From contig NZ_SEMB01000008.1 of assembly GCF_004153225.1 (NCBI RefSeq), forward strand, positions 43,364 through 107,363: a stretch of 64,000 nucleotides of DNA, read 5' to 3'. The DNA comes from Sporolactobacillus sp. THM7-7 (lineage in GTDB: Bacteria; Bacillota; Bacilli; Bacillales; Sporolactobacillaceae). A program made the position numbers and the translations under genes. The notes beneath the pieces were generated by a model. The model was not told the DNA's origin. It ran no database searches and saw only the letters and a list, made by a program, of their open reading frames with translations. Shown in pieces: positions 26,724 to 36,671 of this stretch. How positions within the stretch are numbered: the first letter of the stretch is position 1; every line of letters starts with the position of its first letter.

Positions 26724-27926
26724 ATGTTGGATATTCTATACTCTGTTTTACTTGGATTTGCTTCATTATTTTTTAATCCGGTTTTTTATTTGCTTGTGAT
26801 CGGGCTTTTCCTGTTCAGCGCCCAAAGGGTCAGACGCGAGAGACGGTCATTTAATGTAAAGGCGTACGGCATGTTCAACACTATCTTTACAAGTGTCGCC
26901 CCCAGCCTGATTATGGGCGTCTGCGGTTCGGCGCTTCTGCTTGCCGCAGGTGTCTCTCTCCCGGCCGGCATGATTGTCCTTCTGTCGTGCGGCTATCTCG
27001 TCACTATGCTGACCACTCAGTTGCGCTTTCTCTCGCCGGCCGTCGCCGGCGGGCTGGCGATTATCGCCGCCTATTTTTTCCCTGACATCAATACCTCTTC
27101 TGCGCTAGCGAACCAATGGATTAGCGATATCCGCAGTGCCAATTTTTTTTCACTCGGACTTTTTTTAACTGCGGGACTGTTGATTGAATATCTGCTTGTC
27201 TACTTCTGGGGGGCGCGCCAGTCTTCCCCGCGCCTGATCAGCAGCCGGCGGGGAAGCAAAGTTGGGGCGCATGAGGCAAGCGAGATCTGGATCGTTCCGC
27301 TTTTCCTTCTCGTTCCGTCGGCAGGGCCGATTCATGCGCTGGGGCCCTGGCCTTTTGTACCGGATGTGGGGACATCATTTAGTTTGGCTCTCTTTCCGCT
27401 TGGCGTCGGCATCGCGCAGCTGATCACACACACGCTTCCTAAGCCGGCGGTCAGGCATACGGGGCAGTGGCTGCTCGTCACGGCATTGATCACGGCGGTT
27501 CTTGTCGGACTCTCCTATCCGCTTCGCCTGCCTTTTCTTGTCCTGATTGGAGCCGCTTTCGCTCTGTGCAGCCGGATAGCGCTTATCTGGTATCATCACT
27601 ATCTGCGCAAGGAGCGGCCGTATTATTTTATCGAACCAAACAGGGGACTTCGCGTGGTCGGCGTGATCCCGGGTTCGCTCGGTGACCGGATCGGCATTAA
27701 GCCAGGGCAGGAAGTCCTGCGAGTCAACGGCCGGGATGTGTCCAGTGAATATGAATTTTACAACGCTCTGCAAACCCAGACGGCTTACTGCAAGATTGAG
27801 GTCGTGAACCGCTTCGGCGAACCGTGGTTTGCCAGGGGTACAATCCATGAGACGGACGATCATAAGATTGGCTTGCTTTTCCTCGAGCCGGAAAAATGGA
27901 ATCGATATACAAAGACAAAAGTATAG
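26724..27926 (+). CDS. minJ: division topology protein MinJ (YvjD), membrane PDZ protein
   Basis: This 400-residue protein has about eight hydrophobic segments through residue 300 and a C-terminal PDZ domain (VVGVIPGSLGDRIGIKPGQE, then VNGRDV). In B. subtilis MinJ bridges DivIVA and MinD at poles and septa. Size (397 there) and position after ctpB agree. ATG 26724 is chosen for GGAGG 8 bases upstream. A terminator separates it from ctpB, so it has its own promoter, which I could not place with confidence. Confidence 0.88.
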   Translation: MLDILYSVLLGFASLFFNPVFYLLVIGLFLFSAQRVRRERRSFNVKAYGMFNTIFTSVAPSLIMGVCGSALLLAAGVSLPAGMIVLLSCGYLVTMLTTQLRFLSPAVAGGLAIIAAYFFPDINTSSALANQWISDIRSANFFSLGLFLTAGLLIEYLLVYFWGARQSSPRLISSRRGSKVGAHEASEIWIVPLFLLVPSAGPIHALGPWPFVPDVGTSFSLALFPLGVGIAQLITHTLPKPAVRHTGQWLLVTALITAVLVGLSYPLRLPFLVLIGAAFALCSRIALIWYHHYLRKERPYYFIEPNRGLRVVGVIPGSLGDRIGIKPGQEVLRVNGRDVSSEYEFYNALQTQTAYCKIEVVNRFGEPWFARGTIHETDDHKIGLLFLEPEKWNRYTKTKV

Positions 27927-28280
27927 TCGTTCTAACGAATACTATCTTTGGAACAGGTTCCGGTATCGGCGACTCCTGCCCTTTTCCATCTTTGTTTAAA
28001 AAGTTGGAATTTATGCTTTAGGATGTGCGCTGCCCGCTTCGTCTGAAAGCGAGGGCGGGGCAGTCGGCCGTCTATCGGTTGTTCCATTTTTTCTATAATA
28101 AAAGATAATTGTTGAAAACATTTAAAAATGAAGCGCAGATGTTTCGAACGGGCTCTATAAAATATACATTCCAAGAAAGAAGGAAATAAAAGACTTTTAA
28201 TTTATTGAGTTTCTCTAAATGTGCTATTCTAGAAGTTAAGAAAGTAGTAAATATTAGAGAAAGGAGCAAAAATTTAGCAT

Positions 28281-28571
28281 ATGAAATCCACCGGCATTGT
28301 ACGTAAGGTTGATGAATTGGGTCGTGTTGTGATCCCCATCGAATTGAGGAGGACAATGAATATCAAGGAAGGCGATCCGCTGGAAATTTTCACGGAAGAT
28401 GACCGGATCATTTTTAAAAAATATGTTCCGAGCATGGCCTGTCAGATTACTAATGAGGTCTCGCCGGACAACCTGGTTTTGGCGAACGGAAAATTGATCC
28501 TGAGCCGAAAGGCAGCCAAAGCTATTGTTGAGGAAATTGAAAAATATATCGGCGCGGACGCCAATTCCTGA
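28281..28571 (+). CDS. abrB: AbrB-family transition-state regulator
   Basis: This 96-residue DNA-binding protein begins MKSTGIVRKVDELGRVVIP and IELRRTMNIKEGDPLEIF, nearly the AbrB swapped-hairpin domain with its DNA-contacting Arg residues (R8, R15, R23, R24 by AbrB numbering, approximately). The C-terminal half (CQITNEVSPDNLVLANGKLI) is also AbrB-like, which speaks against SpoVT. It could be AbrB itself or the paralogue Abh. AbrB represses stationary-phase genes during growth. In B. subtilis abrB lies near the origin, not here between minJ and uvrB. AGAAAGGAGC precedes the ATG; a terminator follows. Confidence 0.88.
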   Translation: MKSTGIVRKVDELGRVVIPIELRRTMNIKEGDPLEIFTEDDRIIFKKYVPSMACQITNEVSPDNLVLANGKLILSRKAAKAIVEEIEKYIGADANS

Positions 28572-28580
28572 TGAATGGAA

Positions 28581-28608
28581 GCTCTCATGCTGCATGAGGG
28601 CCTTTTTT
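28581..28608 (+). terminator. terminator after abrB
   Basis: GCTCTCATG (28581-28589) pairs with CATGAGGGC (28593-28601) with one G-T pair, followed by CTTTTTT. Confidence 0.85.
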
Positions 28609-28649
28609 ATACGTAAGGCTATGTTTTTTTTCAGATGGACAGACTTATG

Positions 28650-28755
28650 GCCAGCCGTGTGACGCGAGACTCCTGCGGGATCAGCGGGCCGGGCAAGCCC
28701 CCGTAGGCACGGTCTTTTGACGAGCCGAGGAGCTCCGGATTACGGAAAGCGTCAA
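28650..28755. repeat. Bacillaceae-type extragenic GC-rich repeat element
   Basis: The segments GACGCGAGACTCCTGCGGGA, CCCCCGTAGGC, GAGCCGAGGAGCTC and ACGGAAAGCG occur in that order. From memory this order is typical of a dispersed extragenic element seen in many Bacillaceae genomes. CCTGCGGG (28672-28679) pairs with CCCGTAGG (28700-28707, one G-T pair), so it can fold. This copy is partly decayed, and the element has no gene in it. Confidence 0.55.
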
Positions 28756-28905
28756 TTAAAAGTAACATTGAAGCTTAACAGAGCCATACGTCAAATAAAA
28801 AATTTAATACAAGGGATCTGTGAAAAAGCGGCGTCTCGCTTAACTGCTCGACCGTTCTGACCGTCGCAACGAAGGCTTAATCGAGAGCCCGAGGAAAATA
28901 TTTTT

Positions 28906-28919
28906 AGAATATCCGTTCG
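28906..28919. promoter_or_regulatory. probable LexA (DinR) box of uvrBA
   Basis: AGAATATCCGTTCG matches the Bacillus LexA box CGAAC-N4-GTTCG with two differences in the left half and resembles the B. subtilis recA box. It lies just upstream of the uvrB promoter, as expected for an SOS gene. Confidence 0.55.
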
Positions 28920-28925
28920 TATCAT

Positions 28926-28956
28926 TTGTCTTTTCTCCGACAACCTGTGCTATAAT
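28926..28956 (+). promoter_or_regulatory. promoter of uvrBA
   Basis: TTGTCT (28926-28931) and TATAAT (28951-28956) with 19 bases between; TGC directly before TATAAT makes an extended -10 that can compensate for the long spacer. Confidence 0.65.
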
Positions 28957-28992
28957 CAATAGTAATTATTTTCGTGTATGGGGGAAAAATGG

Positions 28993-30966
28993 ATGGATTT
29001 TCAGCTCGTTTCTCATTATCAGCCGCAGGGCGACCAGCCTGAGGCCATTCGCGAGCTGGCGGATGGCATCGAGCACGGAAGGAAGTATCAGACACTTCTT
29101 GGGGCAACGGGGACAGGTAAAACGTTTACCATGTCGAATGTCATTGCCCGTGTGAAAAAGCCGACACTCGTGATTGCGCATAATAAAACGCTAGCCGGTC
29201 AGCTCTACAGCGAATTCAAAGAATTTTTCCCGAACAATGCCGTGGAATATTTTGTCAGTTATTATGATTATTATCAGCCGGAAGCCTATATTCCGCAGTC
29301 GGATACTTATATCGAAAAGGATTCAAGCATCAATGATGAAATAGATAAACTTCGCCACTCGGCGACGAGCAGCCTGGTCGAGAGGCGGGACGTGATCGTT
29401 GTCGCGAGCGTGTCGTGCATCTATGGTCTCGGTTCTCCGGAAGACTATCGATCGCTGATTGTATCGGTCAGGCCGGGCATGGAAAAAGACAGGGACGAGA
29501 TGCTCCGCGATCTCGTCAATATCCAGTATGAGCGGAATGATATTAACTTCACGCGCGGGACGTTCCGGGTTCGCGGCGATGTCGTCGAGATTTTTCCGGC
29601 CTCGCGCGATGACCACTGTATCCGGGTCGAATTTTTCGGCGATGAAATCGAGAGGGTTACGGAAATGGATCCAATGACCGGGGAAATCGTCGGGGAGCGG
29701 GATCACGTCGCCATCCATCCGGCTTCCCACTTCGTGACGGAGCAGGAGAAGATGAAGCGGGCGATTAAAAATATCCAGTCAGAACTCGACGATCGGCTGA
29801 AGGTGCTGAACCAAGAAGGAAAGCTGCTGGAAGCACAGCGTCTGGAGCAGCGGACGCGTTACGATCTGGAAATGATGGAGGAGATGGGCTTTTGTTCCGG
29901 GATCGAGAACTACTCCCGACATCTGACTTTCCGCAAGCCGGGAGAGCCACCTTATACGCTGCTTGACTATTTTCCGGAGGACTTTCTGATCATGGTCGAT
30001 GAATCGCACGTAACGCTGCCACAGATCCGGGCGATGTTCAACGGGGATCGGGCCAGAAAAAACGTGCTCGTGGATCACGGATTCCGCCTGCCCTCTGCGA
30101 AAGACAACCGGCCGCTGACTTTCGATGAATTTCAGGAGAAGGTAAATCAGATTGTGTACGTGTCGGCGACGCCGGGAGATTACGAGCTGGAACATTCCGG
30201 GAAACCGGTGGAACAGATTATCCGGCCGACTGGTCTTCTGGATCCGGTGATTGAGGTCCGTCCGATCAAAGGACAAATCGATGACCTATTTGACGAAATT
30301 AATGAGAGAGTCCGCCGCGACGAACGCGTGCTCGTGACGACGCTGACGAAGAAGATGGCGGAGAATCTGACGGATTATCTAAAAGGAATGGGCGTCAAGG
30401 TGCGCTATCTTCACTCTGAAATCAATACTTTGGATCGGATTGAAATCATCCGCGATCTGCGCCGCGGTGAGTTCGACGTACTGGTCGGGATTAACCTTCT
30501 CCGTGAAGGGCTCGATATTCCTGAAGTGTCGCTCGTCGCTATACTGGACGCGGATAAAGAAGGCTTTCTGCGTTCCGAGCGATCTTTGATCCAAACGATC
30601 GGTCGCGCTGCGCGTAATGCGGGGGGTAAAGTGATTATGTATGCCGATGAGATCACGGATTCGATGCGGGCGGCGATCGATGAGACCGGCCGACGGCGCC
30701 GGATCCAGACGGCGTTCAACGAAGAACACCACATTACGCCGCGCACCATTAAAAAGGCGATTCCCGAACTGATTCGGGCAACCTATGACGTTGACGGCGC
30801 TGAGGGATCCGGGAAGCGCAAGAAGAAGCACAAGATGACGAAATCGGAGCGGAAGAAAACGCTCGTTAGCATGGAGAAGGAAATGAAAGAGGCGGCAAAG
30901 TCGCTGGATTTCGAGCGGGCCGCGGAGCTGAGGGACATTATTTACGAACTGAAGGCGGAGGGATAA
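28993..30966 (+). CDS. uvrB: excinuclease ABC subunit B
   Basis: This 657-residue helicase-like protein verifies DNA damage after UvrA loading and recruits UvrC. Walker A GATGTGKT is at residues 37-44, the beta-hairpin that probes DNA is in [20 protein letters not shown] (about 90-110), the DESH motif in [11 protein letters not shown] near 335, and motif VI in [14 protein letters not shown] near 535. The C-terminal UVR domain ([20 protein letters not shown]) contacts UvrC. ATG 28993 has GGGGGA about 7 bases upstream; the ATG at 28978 precedes that site. uvrA follows after 7 bases. Confidence 0.98.
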   Translation: MDFQLVSHYQPQGDQPEAIRELADGIEHGRKYQTLLGATGTGKTFTMSNVIARVKKPTLVIAHNKTLAGQLYSEFKEFFPNNAVEYFVSYYDYYQPEAYIPQSDTYIEKDSSINDEIDKLRHSATSSLVERRDVIVVASVSCIYGLGSPEDYRSLIVSVRPGMEKDRDEMLRDLVNIQYERNDINFTRGTFRVRGDVVEIFPASRDDHCIRVEFFGDEIERVTEMDPMTGEIVGERDHVAIHPASHFVTEQEKMKRAIKNIQSELDDRLKVLNQEGKLLEAQRLEQRTRYDLEMMEEMGFCSGIENYSRHLTFRKPGEPPYTLLDYFPEDFLIMVDESHVTLPQIRAMFNGDRARKNVLVDHGFRLPSAKDNRPLTFDEFQEKVNQIVYVSATPGDYELEHSGKPVEQIIRPTGLLDPVIEVRPIKGQIDDLFDEINERVRRDERVLVTTLTKKMAENLTDYLKGMGVKVRYLHSEINTLDRIEIIRDLRRGEFDVLVGINLLREGLDIPEVSLVAILDADKEGFLRSERSLIQTIGRAARNAGGKVIMYADEITDSMRAAIDETGRRRRIQTAFNEEHHITPRTIKKAIPELIRATYDVDGAEGSGKRKKKHKMTKSERKKTLVSMEKEMKEAAKSLDFERAAELRDIIYELKAEG

Positions 30967-30973
30967 CGGGTTT

Positions 30974-33856
30974 ATGGCACTTGAAAATATCGTTGTAAAA
31001 GGCGCTCGCGAACACAATTTAAAAGATGTCAATGTGACCATTCCCCGGGATAAGATGGTTGTGGTGACCGGATTATCCGGTTCAGGAAAATCATCGCTGG
31101 CTTTTGACACAATCTATGCCGAGGGACAAAGGCGTTACGTGGAATCCCTGTCCGCTTATGCCCGGCAGTTCCTCGGTCAGACGAACAAACCGGATGTCGA
31201 CGCGATTGAAGGGCTGTCACCGGCGATTTCGATCGATCAGAAAACGACGAGCCACAACCCACGCTCTACGGTCGGTACTGTGACGGAGATTTATGATTAC
31301 CTTCGCCTGCTGTTCGCGCGCATCGGTCATCCGTTCTGCCCGAACCACGGGATAGAGATCACTTCCCAGACCATCGATCAGATGGTCGACCGCATTACCG
31401 CCTATCCGGAACGTACAAAGTTGCAGATTCTTGCACCGATAGTTTCAGGTCGAAAGGGCGCCCAGGTTAAGGTACTCGATGAGATTAAGAAAAAGGGATA
31501 TGTTCGGGTCCGTGTCGACGGCGAAATGAGGGAATTATCCGAAGAGATCCGGCTGAACAAAAATAAAAAGCATAGTATTGACGTGGTCATCGATCGGATT
31601 ATTCTCAAAGAGGGTATCAAGGGGCGTCTTGCCGATTCGCTGGAAGCGGCGGCCCGGCTGACAGATGGACGGGTTATTGTTGATATCATCGGCGGGGAGG
31701 AGCTGCTTTTTTCCGAAAAACACTCGTGCCCGTACTGCGGTTTTTCGATTGGCGAGCTGGAACCGAGACTGTTTTCGTTTAACAGTCCATTCGGTGCCTG
31801 CCCGGACTGTGACGGACTCGGCTCGCGGATGGAAGTGGATCTCGACCTGGTCATTCCGGATTGGAACAAATCCCTAGCCGGTGGAGCGATCGCGGCGTGG
31901 GAGCCGACCAGTTCCCAATACTACCCGCAATTGCTTCGATCGGTATGCCGCCATTTCGGCATTGAAATGCACGTTCCCGTTAATAAGCTGCCGAAAGATC
32001 AGATGAATATTATTTTATACGGCGCGGGGACGGAGCGGATTCACTTTCATTATGAAAATGAATTTGGCGATGTTCGCGATAAAGACATGTACTATGAAGG
32101 AGTCATTCCGAATATCAGTCGGCGCTACCGCGAAACCACTTCCGATTTCATCCGCGAACAAATGTCGGAATATATGATGCAGAAACCGTGTCCGAGCTGC
32201 CATGGATACCGGCTTCGCTCGGAGGCTCTGGCTGTGAAGATCGGCGGGAAACACATCAGTGAAGTGACGGAGATGCCGATCAGAGAGATGCTGAAATTTT
32301 TCAATACGCTGGAGCTCTCTGAAAAGGAAGAGACGATTGCCCGGCTGATTTTGCGCGAGATCCGGCAACGCACTGAGTTCCTCATTGATGTCGGCCTTGA
32401 TTATCTGACATTGAGCCGGCCGGCGGGGACGCTTTCCGGAGGAGAGGCGCAGCGTATCCGTCTGGCGACGCAAATCGGCTCGCAGCTGATGGGCGTGCTC
32501 TACATTCTGGACGAACCGTCGATCGGTCTGCATCAGCGCGACAACGACCGCCTAATTCGCACGCTGCTCGGGATGCGCGATCTCGGCAATACTTTACTGA
32601 TCGTCGAGCATGACGAAGATACGATGCGCGCTTCGGATTATATCATTGACGTCGGCCCCGGAGCCGGCGAGCACGGCGGGCGGATCACCGCCCAGGGGAC
32701 CCCCAGGGAAATCATGCAGAATGAGCATTCACTCACCGGTCAGTATTTATCAGGTAAAAAGTTTATTCCGGTTCCCGGGAAACGGAGAAAAGTGACGAAG
32801 CGCGCGATCAAGGTGATCGGCGCCAAAGCGAATAATCTGAAAAATATTACCGTGAAGTTTCCGCTTGGCGTGCTGACGGTCGTCACGGGCGTCTCGGGTT
32901 CGGGTAAAAGTACGCTTGTCAATGAGGTGCTGTTCAAGGCGCTGGCACAGAAGCTGCACGGGAGGCGGGATGTTCCGGGTGATCATAGGCAAATCAACGG
33001 TATCGATGAGCTTGATCGGGTCATCCAGATCGATCAGGCGCCGATCGGTCGGACGCCGCGTTCCAATCCGGCAACGTACACTGGCGTTTTCGATATGATT
33101 CGCGAAGTGTTCGCGGCGACGAACGAAGCGAAAGTACGCGGCTATAAAAAAGGAAGATTCAGTTTTAACGTAAAGGGCGGACGCTGCGAGGCATGCAGCG
33201 GCGACGGGATCCTCAAGATTGAAATGCACTTTTTGCCCGACGTGTATGTCCCGTGCGAAGTGTGCCACGGCAAGCGTTACAATCGCGAGACTCTGGAAGT
33301 CACATACAAAGGGAAAACGATTGCCGACGTGCTCGATATGACAGTTGAAGAGGCGCTGGACTTTTTCAAGAATGTGCCGAGGATTAAGCGGCGGCTGGAG
33401 CCGCTTTTTGATGTCGGACTCGGATACATCCGGCTCGGTCAGCCGGCGACAACGCTTTCCGGAGGGGAGGCACAGCGTGTCAAACTGGCGTCTCAGCTGT
33501 ACCGCCGAAACAAGGGACGCGCACTTTATATACTGGATGAGCCGACGACAGGACTGCACATGGATGATATCGCGCGTCTGTTGAACGTTCTTCAGGCCCT
33601 CGTGGATGGCGGGGACAGCGTGCTCATTATCGAGCATAATCTTGATGTGATTAAATCCGCAGATTACCTGATTGATCTTGGCCCGGAAGGCGGCGACGGC
33701 GGCGGGACGATTGTCTCGACGGGAACGCCGGAACAAGTGGCCGAAACACCGGAATCCTATACGGGGAAATACTTGAAACCGGTTCTTGAAAGGGACAGAA
33801 AAAGAATGGCGAAACGCATGAAGGCTCAGGAGCAGGCGGCTGAAGAAGTGAAATAA
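30974..33856 (+). CDS. uvrA: excinuclease ABC subunit A
   Basis: This 960-residue DNA damage sensor has two ABC ATPase modules: Walker [11 protein letters not shown] near residue 32 and [10 protein letters not shown] near residue 640, with signatures [12 protein letters not shown] and [12 protein letters not shown]. Two zinc-binding stretches are visible: CPYCGF...CPDCDG near 253-280 and CEACSG...CEVCHG near 738-765. It is made with uvrB from one message and is probably induced by DNA damage. A weak hairpin with T tract follows at about 33875-33903. Confidence 0.98.
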   Translation: MALENIVVKGAREHNLKDVNVTIPRDKMVVVTGLSGSGKSSLAFDTIYAEGQRRYVESLSAYARQFLGQTNKPDVDAIEGLSPAISIDQKTTSHNPRSTVGTVTEIYDYLRLLFARIGHPFCPNHGIEITSQTIDQMVDRITAYPERTKLQILAPIVSGRKGAQVKVLDEIKKKGYVRVRVDGEMRELSEEIRLNKNKKHSIDVVIDRIILKEGIKGRLADSLEAAARLTDGRVIVDIIGGEELLFSEKHSCPYCGFSIGELEPRLFSFNSPFGACPDCDGLGSRMEVDLDLVIPDWNKSLAGGAIAAWEPTSSQYYPQLLRSVCRHFGIEMHVPVNKLPKDQMNIILYGAGTERIHFHYENEFGDVRDKDMYYEGVIPNISRRYRETTSDFIREQMSEYMMQKPCPSCHGYRLRSEALAVKIGGKHISEVTEMPIREMLKFFNTLELSEKEETIARLILREIRQRTEFLIDVGLDYLTLSRPAGTLSGGEAQRIRLATQIGSQLMGVLYILDEPSIGLHQRDNDRLIRTLLGMRDLGNTLLIVEHDEDTMRASDYIIDVGPGAGEHGGRITAQGTPREIMQNEHSLTGQYLSGKKFIPVPGKRRKVTKRAIKVIGAKANNLKNITVKFPLGVLTVVTGVSGSGKSTLVNEVLFKALAQKLHGRRDVPGDHRQINGIDELDRVIQIDQAPIGRTPRSNPATYTGVFDMIREVFAATNEAKVRGYKKGRFSFNVKGGRCEACSGDGILKIEMHFLPDVYVPCEVCHGKRYNRETLEVTYKGKTIADVLDMTVEEALDFFKNVPRIKRRLEPLFDVGLGYIRLGQPATTLSGGEAQRVKLASQLYRRNKGRALYILDEPTTGLHMDDIARLLNVLQALVDGGDSVLIIEHNLDVIKSADYLIDLGPEGGDGGGTIVSTGTPEQVAETPESYTGKYLKPVLERDRKRMAKRMKAQEQAAEEVK

Positions 33857-33967
33857 TGGCCGGCCATCTGAGCGGATGCGTTTCATCTTTTTTATATTTT
33901 TCTTGTTTTCTTCCGGGTAAAACGGGTATAGTTGAGACAGAACAGCAGGCTCCCGGGGGGATTATCA

Positions 33968-34162
33968 GTGAGAAAAACGCTCAATCGATCAAGAAAAAAC
34001 AGGGTGTTGAGCGGTGTATTGGGCGGCATCGGTGAATATTTTAATGTAGATCCGACCCTAATTAGGCTGGGATACGTCATCCTGTTTTTCGTAACTTTTT
34101 TCTTCCCGTTAATACTTATCTATCTTTTTGCCTGTATCATCATTCCCGAACAGAAAGTGTGA
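33968..34162 (+). CDS. yvlC: PspC-domain membrane protein YvlC
   Basis: This 64-residue protein is a PspC domain: LSGVLGGIGEYFNVDPTLIR leads into one strong membrane segment (about residues 34-58). In Bacillus PspC-type proteins take part in envelope-stress responses. The GTG start at 33968 has GGGGGG 7 bases upstream and gives the normal 64-65 residue length. The following yvlD gene is also its neighbour in B. subtilis. Confidence 0.85.
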   Translation: MRKTLNRSRKNRVLSGVLGGIGEYFNVDPTLIRLGYVILFFVTFFFPLILIYLFACIIIPEQKV

Positions 34163-34168
34163 ATACGT

Positions 34169-34546
34169 TTGCTGAAAAAATGGTTCGCTAATGCGGTGAT
34201 TAATGTCTTTATCAATATGGTCATCCTGATGATGCTTGCCGGCTATCTTCACACGATGGTCCGTATCTCAGGCGTCTGGTCCGCTTTTGTCACTAGTGTC
34301 ATCCTGTCTTTGCTGAACCTCTTTGTTCGTCCGGTACTGATTCTGTTTTCACTGCCGGTTACATTAATGACCCTTGGTTTATTTATTTTCGTGATCAATG
34401 CCATGATGCTTTATCTGACATCCGCCATCATGGGGCCCGCTTTTGATATCGACGGGTTTGGCAGTGCGCTGATCGTCGCCATTATCATGGCAATCTGTCA
34501 GATGATTATTCAGACGTTTATCATTAAACCGTTGAGGCACCATTAA
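34169..34546 (+). CDS. yvlD: YvlD-family membrane protein (phage holin family 4)
   Basis: This 125-residue protein has four hydrophobic segments and the signature SLLNLFVRPVLILFSLPVTL with LGLFIFVINAMMLYLTS. The family is labelled phage holin family 4 in databases, but it is a chromosomal envelope protein and there is no phage here. It starts at a TTG, 6 bases after yvlC, with only a weak ribosome site, so it is probably coupled to yvlC. Confidence 0.85.
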   Translation: MLKKWFANAVINVFINMVILMMLAGYLHTMVRISGVWSAFVTSVILSLLNLFVRPVLILFSLPVTLMTLGLFIFVINAMMLYLTSAIMGPAFDIDGFGSALIVAIIMAICQMIIQTFIIKPLRHH

Positions 34547-34598
34547 CGGAAACGGTTCAGATCGTCGATGATTCGGTCCAAAGAAGGAGTGGGGGCTT

Positions 34599-35519
34599 AT
34601 GAGCAAAGTTAGAGTCAGCGAATTGATTGAGCATTTTGATTTAAAGCTGGTCAGCGGTGAGAAAGGTATTGACCGTGAAATTATTGTCAGCGATATTTCC
34701 CGGCCCGGTCTTGAGATTGCGGGATACTTTACTTATTACCCGAGGCGGCGCCTGCAGCTTCTTGGCCGGACAGAACTTTCTTTTTTTAATGAGCTGAGTG
34801 TGGATGAGCGTTACAAGCGGACGTCGCAGCTTTGTACACCGCAAACCCCGTGTATCGTCATTTCCCGGGGAATTGATGTTCCCGAGGAGTTTGTGACGTC
34901 TTCAAACAAGAGAGACGTACCAATTTTGCAGTCAAAAATGAAAACAACGCGACTGAGCAGTATGATTACAAATTACCTCGAGTCGCGCCTGGCACCGATG
35001 ACGGCCGTCCACGGGGTACTGGTCGATGTCTACGGCGTCGGTGTTTTAATCACAGGAGAGAGCGGTGTCGGAAAGAGCGAGACGGCGTTGGAGCTCGTCA
35101 AGCGGGGCCACCGGCTTGTGGCGGATGATTCAGTTGAGATCAGGCAGGAAGGGGAATCCGAGCTGATCGGAAATGCTCCGGAGCTGATTCAGCACTTGCT
35201 GGAGATCCGCGGGCTCGGCATTATTAATGTGATGACACTGTTTGGCGCCGGCGCCGTGCGTAATTATAAGAGAGTGTCGCTTGTCATTCATCTTGAGCTT
35301 TGGGAAGAGAACAAAGTATACGACCGGCTCGGACTGGATGAAGAAAAAATCAAACTGATCGATACAGAATTGCCGCGGCTCGTGTTGCCTGTACGCCCCG
35401 GACGTAACCTGGCCGTGATCATTGAAGTTGCGGCGATGAATTACCGCCTGAAAAATATGGGGTTTCATGCCGCCCAGCAATTTTCGGATCGTTTGAACGA
35501 CACGCTGCACGAGCGGTGA
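34599..35519 (+). CDS. hprK: HPr kinase/phosphorylase
   Basis: This 306-residue enzyme phosphorylates Ser46 of HPr and Crh when glycolytic intermediates are high, and reverses this when phosphate is high. The P-loop GESGVGKS is at residues 153-160 and the family signature [20 protein letters not shown] near residue 200. Its targets include Crh, encoded at 42.7 kb here (Ser46 present). AAGGAGTGGGGG precedes the ATG. lgt follows after 45 bases, the order known from B. subtilis. Confidence 0.97.
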   Translation: MSKVRVSELIEHFDLKLVSGEKGIDREIIVSDISRPGLEIAGYFTYYPRRRLQLLGRTELSFFNELSVDERYKRTSQLCTPQTPCIVISRGIDVPEEFVTSSNKRDVPILQSKMKTTRLSSMITNYLESRLAPMTAVHGVLVDVYGVGVLITGESGVGKSETALELVKRGHRLVADDSVEIRQEGESELIGNAPELIQHLLEIRGLGIINVMTLFGAGAVRNYKRVSLVIHLELWEENKVYDRLGLDEEKIKLIDTELPRLVLPVRPGRNLAVIIEVAAMNYRLKNMGFHAAQQFSDRLNDTLHER

Positions 35520-35564
35520 GCGGCGCTTGGCCGCTAAGAAAAAGACAAAAGGGGAAGGAAGTTA

Positions 35565-36374
35565 ATGAATCAGGGTATCGAACCTTTGGATCGGATCGCT
35601 TTCGAGTGGGGACCGATTCACATTTATTGGTACGGAGTGATTATCGCTGCCGGCGCGCTTCTCGGTTTTCTGATTGCCGTTCGGGAAGGGACGAGACGGG
35701 GATTGCCCAGGGATACATACGTGGATCTCATTTTGTTTGCTGCGCCAATTGCGATTATTTGTGCGCGAATTTATTATGTTATTTTTCAATGGGAATATTA
35801 TGCGCAGCATCCCGGAGAGATGATCGCGATCTGGAAAGGGGGAATCGCAATCTATGGCGCGCTGATTGGGGCCGTGGCTACCGCCGTTGTTTTCTGTATC
35901 GTACGGGGGCTTTCATTCTGGAAAGTGGCAGACATCGCTGCGCCAAGCATCATTCTCGGCCAGGCGATCGGACGCTGGGGAAATTTTATCAATCAGGAAG
36001 CGCACGGCGGCCCGACCACGCGCGAGGCACTGGAAAACATGCATCTGCCGGACTTTATTATTAATCAGATGCTGATTAACGGGACGTACTATATCCCGAC
36101 GTTTCTCTATGAATCGCTTTGGAATATTATCGGATTCGCCATACTGCTTTTTCTGCGCCGGATGAATCTACAGCGTGGAGAACTGTTTATTTCCTATGTT
36201 ATCTGGTATTCGATCGGGCGCTGCTATATCGAGGGACTCCGGACGGACAGCCTGATGTTTGGCTCAATCCGGGTCTCGCAGCTGCTGGCTGCCATTTTGA
36301 TCGTGGTCGGGGTTACACTTATTCTCTTCTGGCGGCTCAGACCAGGCCGGCGGCCGCGCTATCTCGAAAAATAA
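35565..36374 (+). CDS. lgt: prolipoprotein diacylglyceryl transferase
   Basis: This 269-residue membrane enzyme moves diacylglycerol from phosphatidylglycerol onto the lipobox cysteine of prolipoproteins. It has about seven membrane segments; the signature [14 protein letters not shown] near residue 136 carries the essential Arg and Asn, and the HxxW-like IHIYWYGV lies near residue 17. AAGGAAG precedes the ATG. It shares the hprK unit and is followed by a terminator. Confidence 0.96.
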   Translation: MNQGIEPLDRIAFEWGPIHIYWYGVIIAAGALLGFLIAVREGTRRGLPRDTYVDLILFAAPIAIICARIYYVIFQWEYYAQHPGEMIAIWKGGIAIYGALIGAVATAVVFCIVRGLSFWKVADIAAPSIILGQAIGRWGNFINQEAHGGPTTREALENMHLPDFIINQMLINGTYYIPTFLYESLWNIIGFAILLFLRRMNLQRGELFISYVIWYSIGRCYIEGLRTDSLMFGSIRVSQLLAAILIVVGVTLILFWRLRPGRRPRYLEK

Positions 36375-36457
36375 AGACTGTCCGGTTAACGAAGTGGTGT
36401 GCTCCGGCACAGCGGCGACATATAGTGATAAGATTCTGCGTCATCCTTTTTTCGGGG

Positions 36458-36483
36458 AGGCGCTTTTTTCGACCGCCTTTTTT
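36458..36483 (+). terminator. terminator after lgt
   Basis: AGGCG (36458-36462) pairs with CGCCT (36474-36478), followed by a T tract. It ends the hprK-lgt unit. The remaining 190 bases to the next gene are AT-rich and must contain its promoter, not clearly seen. Confidence 0.65.
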
Positions 36484-36671
36484 CGTAATAGCCGGGAACA
36501 GATTATATGTTATACTTGGAGTGAAAAGAAAATCTTGTCGACTGATCCGTCTTTGACGCCGGCTGAGTCTTATTTTTTTATATTATACTTAGATCCGCTG
36601 GGAATTTTATACGTTCATAACGTACAGCACAATACAACAATACATATAATTTTCGGGGGCATACCAATTTT

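Noticed and set aside
34169-34546. Prophage holin
   Set aside because: The YvlD family carries that database label, but it sits with yvlC in the conserved chromosome and no phage genes are near.
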